Shown: piece by piece, positions 63,330 through 64,000 of the stretch
Layout of the letters: each line of letters opens with the position of its first letter
How positions within the stretch are numbered: position 1 is the stretch's first letter
From: Dolomedes plantarius
Taxonomy: Eukaryota > Arthropoda > Arachnida > Araneae > Dolomedidae
Length of the DNA stretch: 64,000 nt
Assembly: GCA_907164885.2 (NCBI GenBank)
Contig: OU015501.1
Span: forward strand, 24,065,591 to 24,129,590
Direction of reading: 5' to 3'
Notes under the pieces: model-generated
Database searches by the model: none
The model's input: the letters and a program-made list of their open reading frames with translations, nothing else
What the model was told of the DNA's origin: nothing
Made by a program: the position numbers and the translations under genes

Positions 63330-64000
63330 CTAATAAAAATTAAATATTATTAGTATTAATATGTTATAAATACTAATTTAATATTAGCAACCTCTATTAG
63401 TCTGAGAAAGAAATGATAAAAAGATTATAAGCCTTTTTACAAGAAAAAGTAGATTAAAAGCAAAGAGTTATACTAAGGAAATAATAAATATAACATATAT
63501 AAAACAGTTGCAGACATAAGAAAATGAAAATTACAGAGTTTTAGGGAGGGACCAAATTTTATAGTATTAGTATTGAGTAAGAAAGAGCCTTATTTGCAAA
63601 TTTATAAGAAAATGCATTCATGCTTATGTGAGAAAAGCATGGATACTTTTTTTGTGTGTGTGTGGGAGGGGGGGGGGGGCACACGTACTTCCAAGAAAAA
63701 AAAATTTAAATTAAACTAAAATAAATAAGAAAGAAACACATTTTTCCTCTATGCAATAAACAAAATTCGTTACATTATAAATAGTCCAGTAACCTTGTCG
63801 TGAAAAGGGGGGCCTAGGTTGTATCAAGTGGGGGTGGTAGGTTTCGTTATCTTTTCTTGTATGGGATGTATCTTTTCTTGTATGAGATGCAAAATCCAAG
63901 TTTTCGACCTCAGCAGCCCCCCCCCCCTCCTCCACCCGGATCACTTTTAAATATCCTCAAAACTGCAAAATTTTCACACTTTTTTCAGTTTTTTCCCATT
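63330..64000 (-). other. BLTP1 intron, partial, with G and C homopolymers and a 21-bp tandem repeat
   Basis: Holds G12 at 63668-63679 and C11 at 63917-63927. A 21-bp unit (TATCTTTTCTTGTATGGGATG) is repeated with one change at 63848-63868 and 63869-63889. No exon seen. Confidence 0.6.

Noticed and set aside
1..64000. CRISPR arrays, bacterial operons, rRNA or true tRNA genes
   Set aside because: No regularly spaced repeats, no ribosome-binding organisation and no complete cloverleaf; only tRNA-derived SINE promoters were seen.

Overview
The window is animal nuclear DNA: strongly AT-rich, with short coding exons separated by long introns that have GT-AG boundaries. It is filled by one gene on the minus strand, a homologue of BLTP1 (human KIAA1109, Drosophila tweek, nematode lpd-3), a giant bridge-like lipid transfer protein. 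I can place 29 coding exons (about 8.95 kb, close to 3,000 residues) between 63329 and 547. The N-terminal exons lie beyond the right edge and the C-terminal exons beyond the left edge. The gene, the transposon families and the primer-binding sites all fit a metazoan. An arthropod, perhaps a chelicerate, is my guess from base composition and transposon content and is not proven.

Layout. From 64000 down to 55832 lie exons 1-7 with plain AT-rich introns. The 19.4-kb intron between exons 7 and 8 holds a three-level nest of mobile elements. A decayed hAT DNA transposon (36703-54916, near-perfect 8-bp target duplication) was entered by an LTR retrotransposon of the Ty3/gypsy superfamily (39708-53987). 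That element was in turn entered by a Ty1/copia element (42937-50668, 5-bp target duplication). Exon 8 (36283-36402) is sandwiched between this nest and the next intron (8.2 kb, GC-AG type). That intron carries a second, unrelated copia element (30585-35846, minus strand, 5-bp target duplication), a short hAT MITE (35870-36154), a 742-bp terminal-inverted-repeat element (28432-29173) and a stray hAT end. From 28090 down to 547 lie exons 9-29. Their introns hold a tRNA-derived SINE (21019-21367), a possible second SINE, a pogo-like MITE (9078-9529), an unclassified 772-bp insertion bounded by a 16-bp direct repeat (6228-6999), microsatellites and some palindromes.

Most notable points. (1) The gypsy-type element encodes integrase upstream of reverse transcriptase/RNase H. 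This is the copia order, known in Ty3/gypsy elements mainly from the Gmr1 group first described in deuterostomes. (2) It is flanked by a direct repeat of about 451 bp of the host hAT sequence instead of a 4-5 bp target duplication. (3) The copia element nested inside it has two LTRs of equal length that look identical, yet its polyprotein carries about six frameshifts and a stop. The older gypsy host shows no coding break except the insertion itself, so the copia copy was probably already defective when it moved. (4) The two copia elements use different parts of initiator tRNA-Met as primer. (5) Exon 15 has an apparent one-base frameshift in an A/T run.

All repeat comparisons were made by reading the two copies side by side, not by alignment software. 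Exon limits come from reading frame, splice dinucleotides and phase. Junctions 22-25 are the least certain.
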